Below, piece after piece: positions 44,551 to 54,273 of a stretch of DNA of 64,000 nt. The stretch spans positions 32,508 through 96,507 of the forward strand of contig UQHB01000006.1 of assembly GCA_900540735.1 (NCBI GenBank). The letters run 5' to 3'. The stretch comes from an uncultured Megasphaera sp. (GTDB lineage Bacteria; Bacillota; Negativicutes; Veillonellales; Megasphaeraceae). The position numbers were made by a program, and so were the translations under genes. Every line of letters starts with the position of its first letter. The stretch's first letter is position 1. The notes beneath the pieces were generated by a model, which ran no database searches, was not told the origin of the DNA, and worked only from the letters and a program-made list of their open reading frames with translations.

Positions 44551-45756
44551 ATGTTATTAGAAAACAAGCGGATCGTACTCGGCATTAGCGGCGGCATTGC
44601 TGCCTTTAAAGCTGCTGAAATCGCCAGTATGCTCCGCAAACGTGGGGCAGAAGTCAAATGCATTATGACGGAACATGCAACGAAGTTCATTACGCCCCTG
44701 ACAATGCGTGAAATTTCCAACAATCCCGTTGCGATGGATATGTTCGGTGATATCCCGGAATTTCACGTCGAACATATTGCCTTAGCCCAATGGGCAGACG
44801 TTTTCGTCATTGCGCCGGCAACGGCTAACGTCATCGGTAAAATCGCCGGCGGTATTGCTAACGATATGCTCTCGACGACGGTCATGGCGACGAAAGCACC
44901 GGTCCTCATTGCACCGGCTATGAACAGCAATATGTATTTAAATCCTATTGTCCAAGATAACTTGAAGACATTAAAATCTTACGGTTATCAGGTCATAGAA
45001 CCGGCTAGCGGTCATTTAGCCTGCGGTGTCATCGGTATTGGCAGATTGCCGGAACCGAAGGTCATTGTAGACCACATTGAATTTACGGCTTGTAAAAACA
45101 CGGCCTTAGCAGGGAAGAAAGTCATCGTCACAGCCGGTGGTACACGGGAACCAATCGACCCGGTCCGTTTCATTGGTAATCACAGCAGCGGCCGCATGGG
45201 TTTTGCTATTGCCAAAGCTGCAGCTATGGCTGGTGCTGACGTGACCCTCATTGCCGGGGCTAGTGCCGGGCCACTGGAAACACCCATTGGCATTGCGCGC
45301 CGTGTAGATGTGGGCAGTACGACAGAAATGAAGAAAGCAGTCGATTCGTATTACGATGATTGCGACGCTGTCATTAAATCGGCTGCTGTAGCTGACTATC
45401 GGGCTGCTCATCCGGCGAAGAATAAGATTAAAAAGAATGACGATACGCTGACTATTGAAATGGCGAAGAACCCGGATATTCTCTTTGGCCTGGGCCAGCG
45501 CAAGACTCATCAGGTCTTAGTCGGCTTTGCGGCCGAAACGACGCATGTCTTAGAATACGGCTTAGCGAAATTAAAGAAAAAGAATCTCGATATGCTCGTA
45601 GCCAATGACGTTACCGCAGAAGGCGCAGGCTTCCAGACAGATACGAATATTGCAACCTTTATCTTCCCAGACGGCAGTATGGAAAAGCTCGATAAAATGA
45701 GTAAATTCCAGCTGGCAACGCTCATTGTAGAACGGGTCGGCAAACTGTGTCAGTAA
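44551..45756 (+). CDS. coaBC: Bifunctional CoaBC
   Basis: Makes 4'-phosphopantetheine from phosphopantothenate. 401 residues. The N-terminal flavin decarboxylase CoaC has ISGGIAAFKAAEIASMLRK, APATANVIGKIAGGIANDML and PAMNSNMY. The C-terminal CoaB synthase begins KKVIVTAGGTREPIDPVRFI and has ADYRAAHPAKNKIKK. Normal fusion and length. Last gene of the yicC-coaBC unit; no terminator is obvious before the metK promoter. Confidence 0.95.
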   Translation: MLLENKRIVLGISGGIAAFKAAEIASMLRKRGAEVKCIMTEHATKFITPLTMREISNNPVAMDMFGDIPEFHVEHIALAQWADVFVIAPATANVIGKIAGGIANDMLSTTVMATKAPVLIAPAMNSNMYLNPIVQDNLKTLKSYGYQVIEPASGHLACGVIGIGRLPEPKVIVDHIEFTACKNTALAGKKVIVTAGGTREPIDPVRFIGNHSSGRMGFAIAKAAAMAGADVTLIAGASAGPLETPIGIARRVDVGSTTEMKKAVDSYYDDCDAVIKSAAVADYRAAHPAKNKIKKNDDTLTIEMAKNPDILFGLGQRKTHQVLVGFAAETTHVLEYGLAKLKKKNLDMLVANDVTAEGAGFQTDTNIATFIFPDGSMEKLDKMSKFQLATLIVERVGKLCQ

Positions 45757-45795
45757 GAAGTTGCTGAAAAACGTATTCATTTTTGTAATTACTAC

Positions 45796-45824
45796 TTGCA
45801 TAATCGTCTCAAGTAGTATACAAT
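45796..45824 (+). promoter_or_regulatory. Promoter of metK
   Basis: TTGCAT (45796-45801), a 17-nt spacer, TACAAT (45819-45824), about 20 nt before the S-box aptamer. Confidence 0.75.
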
Positions 45825-45847
45825 AGGCTAGTAAAACAACTTAATAG

Positions 45848-45946
45848 TTCCATCAAGAGCTGGCAGAGGGATTGGCCCGATGATGCCGCAGCAACCTTCA
45901 GTAATGAAAGGTGCTAATTCCAACAGTTGACGTACTGGAAGATGGG
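45848..45946 (+). promoter_or_regulatory. SAM-I (S-box) riboswitch of metK
   Basis: In order: P1 strand with CATCAAGAGCTGGC, GAGGGATTGGCCCGATGATG, CCGCAGCAACC, AGGTGCTAATTCCAAC and the closing GATGG. These are the S-box aptamer elements. A terminator lies right behind, so SAM should shut off its own synthesis. Confidence 0.95.
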
Positions 45947-45955
45947 TTTAACATG

Positions 45956-45987
45956 CCCCTCTTTGTGATGAAGAGGGGATTTTTTTA
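45956..45987 (+). terminator. Riboswitch terminator before metK
   Basis: Stem CCCCTCTT/AAGAGGGG followed by ATTTTTTT, ending just before the AAGGAGG ribosome site of metK. Confidence 0.88.
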
Positions 45988-46001
45988 AGGAGGATCAATA
46001 C

Positions 46002-47192
46002 ATGGCAAAAAATCGTGAATTTTTCACATCTGAATCTGTAACTGAAGGCCATCCCGATAAAATGGCTGACCAAATTTCTGATAGCATTTTGGATGCCATT
46101 TTGGCAAAAGATAAACATGCTCGCGTAGCTTGCGAAACGCTCGTCACGACTGGCATGGTTCATGTTGTCGGCGAAATTTCTACGAACTGCTACGTCGATA
46201 TTCCGCACATCGTTCGCGAAACCGTTCGCGGCATTGGCTACACTCGTGCAAAATACGGCTTTGACTGCGATACATGCGGCATTCTCGTATCCTTAGACGA
46301 ACAGTCTGCTGATATTGCTATGGGCGTTGACGAAGCTGTTGAAAAGAAAGCCGGCGAAACGGATGAATTCGATAGCATCGGTGCTGGCGACCAGGGCATG
46401 ATGTTCGGCTATGCAACAAACGAAACAGACGACTACATGCCGCTTCCTATTTCTTTGGCACACCGTTTATCCCGTCGTCTCGCTACAGTCCGCAAAGACG
46501 GTACCCTCGCATATCTCCGTCCGGACGGCAAAACACAGGTCACCATTGAATACGAAGATGGCAAACCTATCCACATCGACACCATCGTTATTTCGGCACA
46601 GCACAGCCCGGAAGTAACGCGCGAACAAATCGAAAAAGACTTGCTCGAATACGTTATTAAACCGGAATTACCGGAAGGCTTATTCGATGAAAACACAAAA
46701 CTTTTCATCAACCCGACAGGCCGTTTCGTTATTGGCGGACCCCAAGGCGATTCTGGCTTAACAGGCCGTAAAATCATTGTCGATACATACGGCGGTATGG
46801 CTCGTCATGGTGGCGGTGCTTTCTCCGGTAAAGACCCCACAAAAGTCGACCGCTCGGCTGCGTACGCTGCTCGGTACGTTGCAAAAAACATCGTCGCAGC
46901 AGGCCTTGCTGATAAATGCGAAATCCAGCTTGCCTACGCTATTGGTGTAGCTCATCCTGTTTCTATTCACGTAGAAACCTTCGGCACAGGCAAATTAGCA
47001 GAAGAAAAAATCGTCGAATTAATCCGTCATAACTTCGACCTTCGTCCGGCTGGCATCATTGAAATGCTCGACTTGCAACGTCCGATTTACAAACAGACTG
47101 CTGCATATGGTCACTTCGGCCGAAACGACCTCGATTTACCGTGGGAAAAAACGGACAAAGCAGATGCTCTTCGCAAAGAAGCTGGCTTATAA
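46002..47192 (+). CDS. metK: S-adenosylmethionine synthetase
   Basis: Makes SAM from methionine and ATP. 396 residues. Opens FFTSESVTEGHPDKMADQIS. GAGDQGMMFGYATNE and FVIGGPQGDSGLTGRKI are both hallmarks, and the GGGAFSGKDPTKVDRSAAY P-loop-like region is intact. Its codons are rich in GTT, GCT and CGT, which suggests high expression. Controlled by the SAM-I riboswitch. Confidence 0.97.
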   Translation: MAKNREFFTSESVTEGHPDKMADQISDSILDAILAKDKHARVACETLVTTGMVHVVGEISTNCYVDIPHIVRETVRGIGYTRAKYGFDCDTCGILVSLDEQSADIAMGVDEAVEKKAGETDEFDSIGAGDQGMMFGYATNETDDYMPLPISLAHRLSRRLATVRKDGTLAYLRPDGKTQVTIEYEDGKPIHIDTIVISAQHSPEVTREQIEKDLLEYVIKPELPEGLFDENTKLFINPTGRFVIGGPQGDSGLTGRKIIVDTYGGMARHGGGAFSGKDPTKVDRSAAYAARYVAKNIVAAGLADKCEIQLAYAIGVAHPVSIHVETFGTGKLAEEKIVELIRHNFDLRPAGIIEMLDLQRPIYKQTAAYGHFGRNDLDLPWEKTDKADALRKEAGL

Positions 47193-47214
47193 TCTCCCAT
47201 AACAGCCAAAAATG

Positions 47215-47252
47215 TGATACAATACATAGGGCTTACGACTTCGTGAGCCCTA
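47215..47252 (+). promoter_or_regulatory. Extended -10 and hairpin between metK and priA
   Basis: TGATACAAT (47215-47223) looks like an extended -10 for priA. Right behind it a 12-nt stem (tagggcttacga with tcgtgagcccta) folds over a UUCG-like loop, then TCTTTATG. The hairpin may be the metK terminator or a priA leader element. Confidence 0.4.
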
Positions 47253-47281
47253 TCTTTATGTCTTATAGGCGGAATGAAGCG

Positions 47282-49651
47282 ATGATTGCAGAACTCATTA
47301 TGAATATAACCGCAAAGCGGGTACAACAAACCTTTTCGTATATCGTGCCGGACGGCATGGCTGTGTCTGTAGGCAGCCGCGTTGCCGTGCCCTTTGGCCA
47401 TCGTTACGAAGAAGGGATTGTAGTCAAGCTCTTGCCAGACAGGGCTGGGGAAAACGTACCGTATACACTCAAAGCGATTGACCACGTCTTGTCCACGCAG
47501 GCTGGATTCCAAGAAGAAATGGTGCAGACTGCGCTCTGGATTAGTCAGTATTATTTGTGCAATCTCGCCGATGCATTGCGCCTGTTTATGGTAGAAAAAA
47601 AGGGATTGACCAAAGAGACAGTCTGGTCCGTTGTAGATGGAGCAAGGGGAGAGACCGATGCTGAACGGCAAGCCTTAGCGTACATACAAAGGCGCGGCAC
47701 AGTCCCAGAAAAAGAAGCCAAGAAGCGTTTTGGTGCCGTTTTAATTGCGTCCTTACTGCAGCGACAGGTACTCCAAGGAGCCGCCGTTATAAAGAATAAT
47801 ATTGCTGATAAAACAGAGCCATGGCTCGTCTATGACCACGCTGATACAGAAGGGTTATTAGCAAATCGGCCGCGCCAACAGGAACTATTGCTGTATCTCC
47901 AAGAAAAACAGGCCTTGCCTGTGGCCTCCCTTGTCAAAGCTGGGTACAGCCGCGATGTCTTACGCCGTCTTGTCGGCACTGGCTTAGTACATCTTGAAAA
48001 ACGGCAAAAAGGGACGGCTAACCTCTCGCAGCATCTTACTGGGGATACGACGTGGCAGCTCACGGCAGAACAGCAGCACGCAGTGGACGCGATTCGGCAG
48101 GACCAAGACGGCAAGACCTACGTCCTCCACGGCGTTACAGGGAGTGGTAAGACTGAAGTGTACATGCAGGTCACCGCAGATGTCTTAGCACAAGGGAAGC
48201 AAGTCATCGTCCTCGTGCCGGAAATTGCCTTGACTGGGCAAATTGTGCGTCGCTTCTTGCGGCGGTTTGGTACGGATTTGGTGGTCATGCATAGTCAGCT
48301 CTCCAAAGGGGAGCGGCAAAATAATTGGCACCGTATGGCAACTGGAGAAAGCCATATTTGTATCGGTGCCCGGTCGGCTATTTTTACAGCTGCCCAAGAC
48401 CTGGGCTTGATTATCGTCGACGAAGCTCATGACAGCTCGTATAAGCAAGATGAAACACCGCGCTATCACGCTGTAGCCGTAGCCAGACAGCGCGCAGCCT
48501 ATTACCATTGCCCTGTCATCCTCGGCAGTGCGACGCCGTCTGTAGAGTCCTATTATAAGGCTCTCCACGGAGAATATGTCTTACTAGAATTACGAGAACG
48601 AGTCATGCATCGGCCCTTGCCGCACGTGACCGTCGTCGATATGCGCGATGAGTTAGCTCGCGGCAATTACCGCGTTTTGTCCGACACGATGACAGCCCTC
48701 CTGACGAAGACTCTTGCAGCGAAACAGCAAGCCATTATTTTGCTCAATCGCCGGGGTTTTGCGACCTTCGTCATGTGCCGTAAATGCGGATACGTCGTCA
48801 AGTGTGATACGTGCGACGTGCCCATGGTGTACCATAAGAATGTACACCATTTAAAATGCCATTACTGCGATGCTGAAAAAGAGATTCCAACAATATGCCC
48901 GTCATGCGGCAGTAAATATATTAAATTCTTTGGCACAGGCACGGAAAAGGTAGAAGAACAAGTACACGAGACCTTTCCGTCAGCCCGTGTCGTTCGTCTT
49001 GACCAAGATACGACGACGCGAAAAAATAGCGGCGATGCCATTATCGAAGCTTTTCGCCGTCATGAATACGATATTCTCTTAGGGACGCAAATGGTCGCTA
49101 AAGGCCATGATTTTGCCGATGTCAGTGCCGTTGGTATTCTCTCGGCTGACAGCCTCCTCAATTTACCGGCCTACTGGGCAGGGGAACGAACTTTTCAGCT
49201 CCTCACGCAGGCTGCTGGTAGAGCTGGGCGCGGTGATATTCCCGGCGAAGTCGTCATGCAGACCTATGCGCCGGATCATTACGTCATTCAGTGTGCAAAG
49301 AATCAAGATTATAAAGCCTTTTACGAGCAAGATATGGAATTTCGCGAAGCTTTTTCGTATCCGCCCTTCCATCAGCTCATTAAGATGATGATTACTGACG
49401 AAGATGAACAGGCCCTTTGGCAGCGCGGCAACGATATTGCTGCAGCCTTACAGCACTGGAAAAAGGACCGTACAGCAGATGAAACAGAAATTATTGGCCC
49501 ATACGTCGATGTCATCAAAAAAATCCGCAACAAGTACCGCATCGTCATCCTACTCAAAGGACCGGCTTTAGCTGCTATGAAAGCATACATCCGCACAGAG
49601 TCACGCTGCTGGCAAACAGGTGTGATCATTGATGTAGACCCGGCATGGTAG
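47282..49651 (+). CDS. priA: Primosomal helicase PriA
   Basis: Restarts stalled replication forks. 789 residues from ATG 47282. N-terminal DNA-binding domain (IMNITAKRVQQTFSYIVPDG). Walker A VLHGVTGSGKTEVYMQ, DEAH box IIVDEAHDSSYKQDETPRYH, and the zinc-binding cysteines (CRKCGYVVKCDTC, CHYCDAEKEIPTICPSC) follow. The helicase C domain has LAQAAGRAGRGD-like TQAAGRAGRGDIPGEVVMQT. An upstream open extension to 47141 overlaps metK and is not used here. Starts the priA-to-rpe run. Confidence 0.94.
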   Translation: MIAELIMNITAKRVQQTFSYIVPDGMAVSVGSRVAVPFGHRYEEGIVVKLLPDRAGENVPYTLKAIDHVLSTQAGFQEEMVQTALWISQYYLCNLADALRLFMVEKKGLTKETVWSVVDGARGETDAERQALAYIQRRGTVPEKEAKKRFGAVLIASLLQRQVLQGAAVIKNNIADKTEPWLVYDHADTEGLLANRPRQQELLLYLQEKQALPVASLVKAGYSRDVLRRLVGTGLVHLEKRQKGTANLSQHLTGDTTWQLTAEQQHAVDAIRQDQDGKTYVLHGVTGSGKTEVYMQVTADVLAQGKQVIVLVPEIALTGQIVRRFLRRFGTDLVVMHSQLSKGERQNNWHRMATGESHICIGARSAIFTAAQDLGLIIVDEAHDSSYKQDETPRYHAVAVARQRAAYYHCPVILGSATPSVESYYKALHGEYVLLELRERVMHRPLPHVTVVDMRDELARGNYRVLSDTMTALLTKTLAAKQQAIILLNRRGFATFVMCRKCGYVVKCDTCDVPMVYHKNVHHLKCHYCDAEKEIPTICPSCGSKYIKFFGTGTEKVEEQVHETFPSARVVRLDQDTTTRKNSGDAIIEAFRRHEYDILLGTQMVAKGHDFADVSAVGILSADSLLNLPAYWAGERTFQLLTQAAGRAGRGDIPGEVVMQTYAPDHYVIQCAKNQDYKAFYEQDMEFREAFSYPPFHQLIKMMITDEDEQALWQRGNDIAAALQHWKKDRTADETEIIGPYVDVIKKIRNKYRIVILLKGPALAAMKAYIRTESRCWQTGVIIDVDPAW

Positions 49652-49669
49652 ATTCAAAGGGCCTCTCTG

Positions 49670-49678
49670 TGGTATAAT
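49670..49678 (+). promoter_or_regulatory. Extended -10 promoter of def
   Basis: TGGTATAAT lies 38 nt before the def start, so def-fmt-rsmB can start independently of priA. Same box as trmK and thrC. Confidence 0.5.
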
Positions 49679-49716
49679 ATAAAAATATGAATAGGAAATA
49701 CATGAGGTGAATATAG

Positions 49717-50178
49717 ATGTCTAAATTAAAAATCATTAAAGCAGGTGACCCGGAATTAAAAGAAACGGCAAAACCTGTCAAAACTATTACGAAACGGATA
49801 AAAAAACTCTTAGATGATATGGCAGAAACCATGTATGCTGCCGAAGGTGTTGGTCTTGCAGCACCGCAAATCAACGAATCGCTCCAGCTCGTCGTCCTCG
49901 ATGACGGCAACGGTCTCATTGAATTAATTAACCCAGAAATTTTAGAACACTCTGACGAAATAGTCGATGGTGTCGAAGGGTGCCTCAGTGTGCCTGGCTA
50001 TTATGGCCACGTACCGCGGTATGAATCGATTAAAGTCAAAGCCTTGAATCGTCGCAACAAAGTCGTCTACTACGAACCGACAGGCTTTTTAGCCCGCATT
50101 TTCCAGCACGAAATCGACCATTTACATGGCGTGCTCTTTATTGAAAAAGCAGAAGATTTGCAGAAGGTGGAACAGTAA
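49717..50178 (+). CDS. def: Peptide deformylase
   Basis: Removes the formyl group from new proteins. 153 residues. The three family motifs are intact: GVGLAAPQI, EGCLSVPG (metal Cys) and QHEIDHLHG (metal His pair, catalytic Glu). ATGAGGTGA lies upstream. fmt begins directly after the stop, so the opposing formylation step is coupled. Confidence 0.95.
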   Translation: MSKLKIIKAGDPELKETAKPVKTITKRIKKLLDDMAETMYAAEGVGLAAPQINESLQLVVLDDGNGLIELINPEILEHSDEIVDGVEGCLSVPGYYGHVPRYESIKVKALNRRNKVVYYEPTGFLARIFQHEIDHLHGVLFIEKAEDLQKVEQ

Positions 50179-51129
50179 ATGGCCCTGAATATTGTCTTTA
50201 TGGGTACGCCCGATTTTTCCGTGCCCTCTCTCGTGGCCTTGCACGATGCAGGCTATCATATTACGAGTGTCTACACGCAGCCTGACAAACAACGGGGCCG
50301 CGGCAAAAAAGTATCTTACTCGGCAGTCAAAGAAAAAGCCTTGGAATTAGGCCTGGTGGTCAAGCAGCCGGACACGCTCAAAGATGACGCGGTCATTGCA
50401 GCACTTACAGCAGAAAAGCCCGATGTGATCATCGTCATTGCATACGGTAAAATTTTGCCGAAAGCCATCCTTGATATCCCGAAATACGGCTGCCTCAATG
50501 TCCATGGATCCCTCTTACCGGCCTATCGTGGTGCTGCGCCCATTCAATACGCTATTAAAGACGGCGTTGCCGAAAGCGGCGTAACCATTATGCTCCTTGA
50601 CGAAGGCATGGATACAGGGGCTATCCTCAAGGAGGCCCGCATTTCGTTAGATGCCAAAGAAACGACAGGTACCTTATTCGATAAATTATCGACTTTAGGA
50701 GCCGAAGCGTTGCTCCCAGTCGTGGCTGATTTACCGGCATATCTTGCTAAGGCAACGGCCCAAGACGAAAGCAAAGCGACGTATACAGAAAAAATTGGTA
50801 AAGAATTAGCCGCTATCGACTGGACGCAGCCAGCGGTCGTCATTGAACGGCTCATTCGTACCCTCGACCCTCATCCTGGTGCGTATACCCTGTACGATGG
50901 GAAACGGCTGAAAATCTGGTCTGCTGACGTCGTCGACGGTACAGAGGCTGCGCCGGGTATGGTTCTCTCGGTGACCAAAAAGCAATTTACCGTCCAGACC
51001 GGTGATGGTGCTTTATCTATTCGGGAAGTACAGCCAGAAAGCCGGAAACGCATGGCAACGGCCCAATTCTTACAAGGCGTATCACTCACTGCTGGTGATG
51101 TCGTCGGTGCAGTAGAGGAGAAACCATGA
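50179..51129 (+). CDS. fmt: Methionyl-tRNA formyltransferase
   Basis: Formylates initiator Met-tRNA. 316 residues. VFMGTPDFSVPSLVAL, HGSLLPAYRGAAPIQYAI (catalytic His and formyl-folate site) and MLLDEGMDTGAIL are diagnostic. The C-terminal OB-like domain ends GDVVGAVEEKP. Overlaps rsmB by 4 nt. Confidence 0.95.
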   Translation: MALNIVFMGTPDFSVPSLVALHDAGYHITSVYTQPDKQRGRGKKVSYSAVKEKALELGLVVKQPDTLKDDAVIAALTAEKPDVIIVIAYGKILPKAILDIPKYGCLNVHGSLLPAYRGAAPIQYAIKDGVAESGVTIMLLDEGMDTGAILKEARISLDAKETTGTLFDKLSTLGAEALLPVVADLPAYLAKATAQDESKATYTEKIGKELAAIDWTQPAVVIERLIRTLDPHPGAYTLYDGKRLKIWSADVVDGTEAAPGMVLSVTKKQFTVQTGDGALSIREVQPESRKRMATAQFLQGVSLTAGDVVGAVEEKP

Positions 51130-52454
51130 ACATACGTGAATTAGCCTTTCATAGTCTCGTCACCATTTGTAAAGACGATGGCTATAGCAATATCGTCGTC
51201 TCCCAGACTATTCAGAAATATAAACTCCCTGACCGGGACCGCCGTTTTTATACGGAGCTCGTCTACGGTACGTTGCGGCGGCTCAATTTCTTAGACTGGA
51301 TTATTAGTAAATTGAGTACGCGGAAAGTATCGAAGTTAGATCCTGTGTGTCTGGCTATTTTGCGCCTTGGCTTATATCAGATTTTTGGCATGACGAAAAT
51401 CCCCGAATCGGCAGCGTGTAACGAAGCTGTCAAATTGGCGAACCGTTTTGGCAATCGCGGTATGGCAAAATTTATTAACGCTATTCTGCGGAGCAGTATC
51501 CGCCAGCGCGATGAATTTACGATTCCGACGCTGGAAGAAAATGCCGTCGCTCATTTAGCCTTGACGTATCATCAGCAAAACTGGCTTATTCGCAAATGGA
51601 TTGCTGACTATGGCCTTGATGATGCCGTCGCTATTTGTAAATACTTCGATAGTATTCCGGATTTGTGCTTGCGCACTAATACCGCGCGCATCAGCCGTGA
51701 CGAATTGTTGAAACAATTACAAGACCAAGGCTTTGAAGCTGTTCCGGCTGCGTACAGCCCTGAAGGGATTTATATCAAAGGCACGCCAGCCATTAGCAGT
51801 ATTACAGCCTTGCAAGCAGGGCTCGCTATTATCCAAGACGAGCCGTCTCAGCTTGTAGCCCATGTAGTAGAACCGAAGGCAGGCGAGATTATCCTCGATG
51901 TCTGTGCAGCTCCAGGGGGCAAGACGACGCACCTTGCAGCCTTAGGCGGTTCGACGTGTACGGTCTACGGCGGCGATGTGCACGACCATAAATTAAAGCT
52001 CATCGAAAGCAATGCCAAGAAGTTAGGCCTGATTAATGTGCGGACCATGCTCCAAGACGGTACGACCATTGGCAAACGGTATGCTAATAAAGCCGACAAA
52101 GTCCTCGTCGACGCGCCGTGTTCCGGTCTCGGTGTCTTGCGGCGTAAGCTCGATTTGCGGTGGCGCAAACAGCCGTCTGATTTAGAAACCTTACCGGTCT
52201 TGCAGCGGAACATCCTCAATAGTGCTGCCCAATGCGTGAAAGTAGGGGGGATTCTCGTCTACAGCACGTGTACTATAAATGACGGCGAAAATAGTGCTGT
52301 AGTCCAGGCCTTCTTACGCGACCATCCGGAATTTATTGCCGAAAACGCTGCGCCCTTGTGTCACGTTGCCCAAGAAGGGCCTTTTGTCCAGCTCTTGCCA
52401 CAACGGGAACATGTAGACGGTTTCTTTATTGCACGGCTGAAAAGGGTGAAGTAA
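51126..52454 (+). CDS. rsmB: 16S rRNA (cytosine967-C5)-methyltransferase
   Basis: Methylates C967 of 16S rRNA. 442 residues. An N-terminal NusB-like RNA-binding domain (about 1-130) is followed by the methyltransferase with ILDVCAAPGGKTTHLAAL, VDAPCSGLGVLRRKLDLRWR and the catalytic YSTCTINDGEN. Starts in the last codons of fmt and is followed at once by rlmN. Confidence 0.94.
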   Translation: MNIRELAFHSLVTICKDDGYSNIVVSQTIQKYKLPDRDRRFYTELVYGTLRRLNFLDWIISKLSTRKVSKLDPVCLAILRLGLYQIFGMTKIPESAACNEAVKLANRFGNRGMAKFINAILRSSIRQRDEFTIPTLEENAVAHLALTYHQQNWLIRKWIADYGLDDAVAICKYFDSIPDLCLRTNTARISRDELLKQLQDQGFEAVPAAYSPEGIYIKGTPAISSITALQAGLAIIQDEPSQLVAHVVEPKAGEIILDVCAAPGGKTTHLAALGGSTCTVYGGDVHDHKLKLIESNAKKLGLINVRTMLQDGTTIGKRYANKADKVLVDAPCSGLGVLRRKLDLRWRKQPSDLETLPVLQRNILNSAAQCVKVGGILVYSTCTINDGENSAVVQAFLRDHPEFIAENAAPLCHVAQEGPFVQLLPQREHVDGFFIARLKRVK

Positions 52455-53483
52455 ATGGCTGATATTTTTAGTATGACCAAGGCGGAATTGCAAGCCTTTC
52501 TCGTAGAACGGGGCATGAAAAAATTCCGGGCTGATCAAATCTTTCATTACATCTATCAAGAATACAAATTCTCTTGGGATGACATGGTCTTATTGCCGAA
52601 AAAAGACCGGGCCATTCTCCAAGAAGAATTTCCTATATACGTACCGACTATCGTCTCTCGTCTCGATGCGCCAGACGGTACGACAGTAAAACTGCTCTTA
52701 GCCATGGCTGACGGTCAGACTGTCGAAACTGTACTCATGATGCATGACTACGGCAATTCCATTTGCGTTTCGTCTCAAGTGGGCTGTGCTGTAAACTGTT
52801 CCTTTTGTGCGTCAGCAAAAAACGGCTTTATCCGCAATTTGACGACAGGCGAAATGGTTTCTCAGCTCTTAGCCTTTGCGAAGTACGTCACGCCGAGCCT
52901 CCATTCTATCGTCATTATGGGCACAGGCGAACCGTTCTTAAATTACGACAATGTCTTGTCTTTCTTGCGGCTCATTCACGAAAAAGATACGTTCTACTTA
53001 GGATATCGGAATATGTCTGTATCTACATCTGGTATTGTGCCGAAAATGTATGCCTTAGCAGACGAAGAAATCCCTATTACCTTAGCCGTGTCGCTCCATG
53101 CGCCGAATGATACGTTGCGGCAGCAGATTATGCCCATTGCAGCACATTACCCCTTGCAGGAAATCATAGCGGCAGCAGACCATTACTTTGATGTCACAGG
53201 GCGGCAAGTCACGTACGAATATATTTTGATCAAAGACCTGACCTGTACCTTAGACTGTGCCAAAGAATTGACGGCCCTTATGGGACGGCGTAATATCTTG
53301 ATTAATGCCATTCCGATTAATGACAATTATGATGTAGGCCTCCATCGGCCTGCAGAAGCAGATATCAATGCCTTTATGAAGTATTTAAAACAGCATGGTA
53401 TACACGCTACAGTGCGCAAAGAAATGGGCAGTGCCATTCAGGCCGCGTGCGGTCAGCTCAGAATACAGCGCGAAAAGATTTGA
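52455..53483 (+). CDS. rlmN: Dual-specificity RNA methyltransferase RlmN
   Basis: Radical-SAM enzyme making 2-methyladenosine in 23S rRNA and tRNA. 342 residues. The iron-sulfur motif is CAVNCSFCAS (CxxxCxxC). GTGEPFLNYDNVLSFLRLI, SVSTSGIVPKMYAL and the C-terminal catalytic cysteine in QAACGQLR are present. Starts directly at the rsmB stop. Confidence 0.95.
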   Translation: MADIFSMTKAELQAFLVERGMKKFRADQIFHYIYQEYKFSWDDMVLLPKKDRAILQEEFPIYVPTIVSRLDAPDGTTVKLLLAMADGQTVETVLMMHDYGNSICVSSQVGCAVNCSFCASAKNGFIRNLTTGEMVSQLLAFAKYVTPSLHSIVIMGTGEPFLNYDNVLSFLRLIHEKDTFYLGYRNMSVSTSGIVPKMYALADEEIPITLAVSLHAPNDTLRQQIMPIAAHYPLQEIIAAADHYFDVTGRQVTYEYILIKDLTCTLDCAKELTALMGRRNILINAIPINDNYDVGLHRPAEADINAFMKYLKQHGIHATVRKEMGSAIQAACGQLRIQREKI

Positions 53484-53551
53484 CATGTCTAAGGGAATAT
53501 GATATGAATTAGATGTATCATGTAATTTGAACCGTGAGAGGACGTGAGCGT

Positions 53552-54259
53552 TTGGGCACATACGGTGAATCGAAAATCGGTTTAGTACGAAAAGTCAATG
53601 AAGATTCGTTCTATATTAGCCGAGATGAAAATATTCTCGTCGTAGCCGACGGCATGGGAGGATATGTAGGCGGTGAAGTAGCTAGCAAAACGGCTGTCGA
53701 AGCCATTGCCTATTATTTTAAAAACTTTTCCTATGCTGCGCCGGTACAACTGGAAAAAGCAATTCAATATGCCAATTCTTCTATTTTAAGTAAAACCATG
53801 ATTGACCCGACTTTAAAAGGCATGGGGACAACCATTTCCATGGTCACGCTAGCGCGGCATTATGCCTTTTGGGGACACGTCGGTGACAGCCGGGTATATC
53901 TCTATCGGCAAGGTGTGCTGAAACAAATCACAGAAGACCATACGATTGTCCAAGTCCTCGTCGATAAGGGCAAACTCAAACCGGAAGAAGCGATGCACCA
54001 TCCGCAGCGTCATGTCCTGACACGGGCTGTTGGTGTCGATGAAAATTTAGTCGTCGATACAGGTGCCTTTGAGGTACAGCCTCGTGACCGCATCCTTATT
54101 TGTTCTGACGGCCTTGCGGCCTTTATTGAACCGCAGTTCTTAGAAGCTGCGATTAGTGACTATGACCGGGATGAACGGGATATTGTCAATGACCTCTTTG
54201 AGCAGGTGTATAAAAATGGCGCCAACGATAATGTGACAGCCATTCTGACCACCTTATAA
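53552..54259 (+). CDS. prpC: PP2C-type Ser/Thr phosphatase
   Basis: Opposes the kinase encoded next. About 235 residues. PP2C metal motifs: VNEDSFYI, VVADGMGGYVGGEVASKTA, WGHVGDSRVYLYR, LTRAVGVDE and the final NGANDNVTAIL. The start is probably TTG 53552 (LGTYGESKIGLVRKV), with GAGAGG 8 nt upstream. A GTG at 53534 is open in frame but lacks a ribosome site. Precedes pknB by 14 bp. Confidence 0.92.
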   Translation: MGTYGESKIGLVRKVNEDSFYISRDENILVVADGMGGYVGGEVASKTAVEAIAYYFKNFSYAAPVQLEKAIQYANSSILSKTMIDPTLKGMGTTISMVTLARHYAFWGHVGDSRVYLYRQGVLKQITEDHTIVQVLVDKGKLKPEEAMHHPQRHVLTRAVGVDENLVVDTGAFEVQPRDRILICSDGLAAFIEPQFLEAAISDYDRDERDIVNDLFEQVYKNGANDNVTAILTTL

Positions 54260-54273
54260 TCAGGATTACTACT

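Noticed and set aside
45757..45795. Terminator right after coaBC
   Set aside because: No convincing hairpin with a T run precedes the metK promoter.
47141..47281. Longer priA reading from 47141
   Set aside because: It overlaps the end of metK and passes through its spacer hairpin; the conserved N-terminus begins at 47282.
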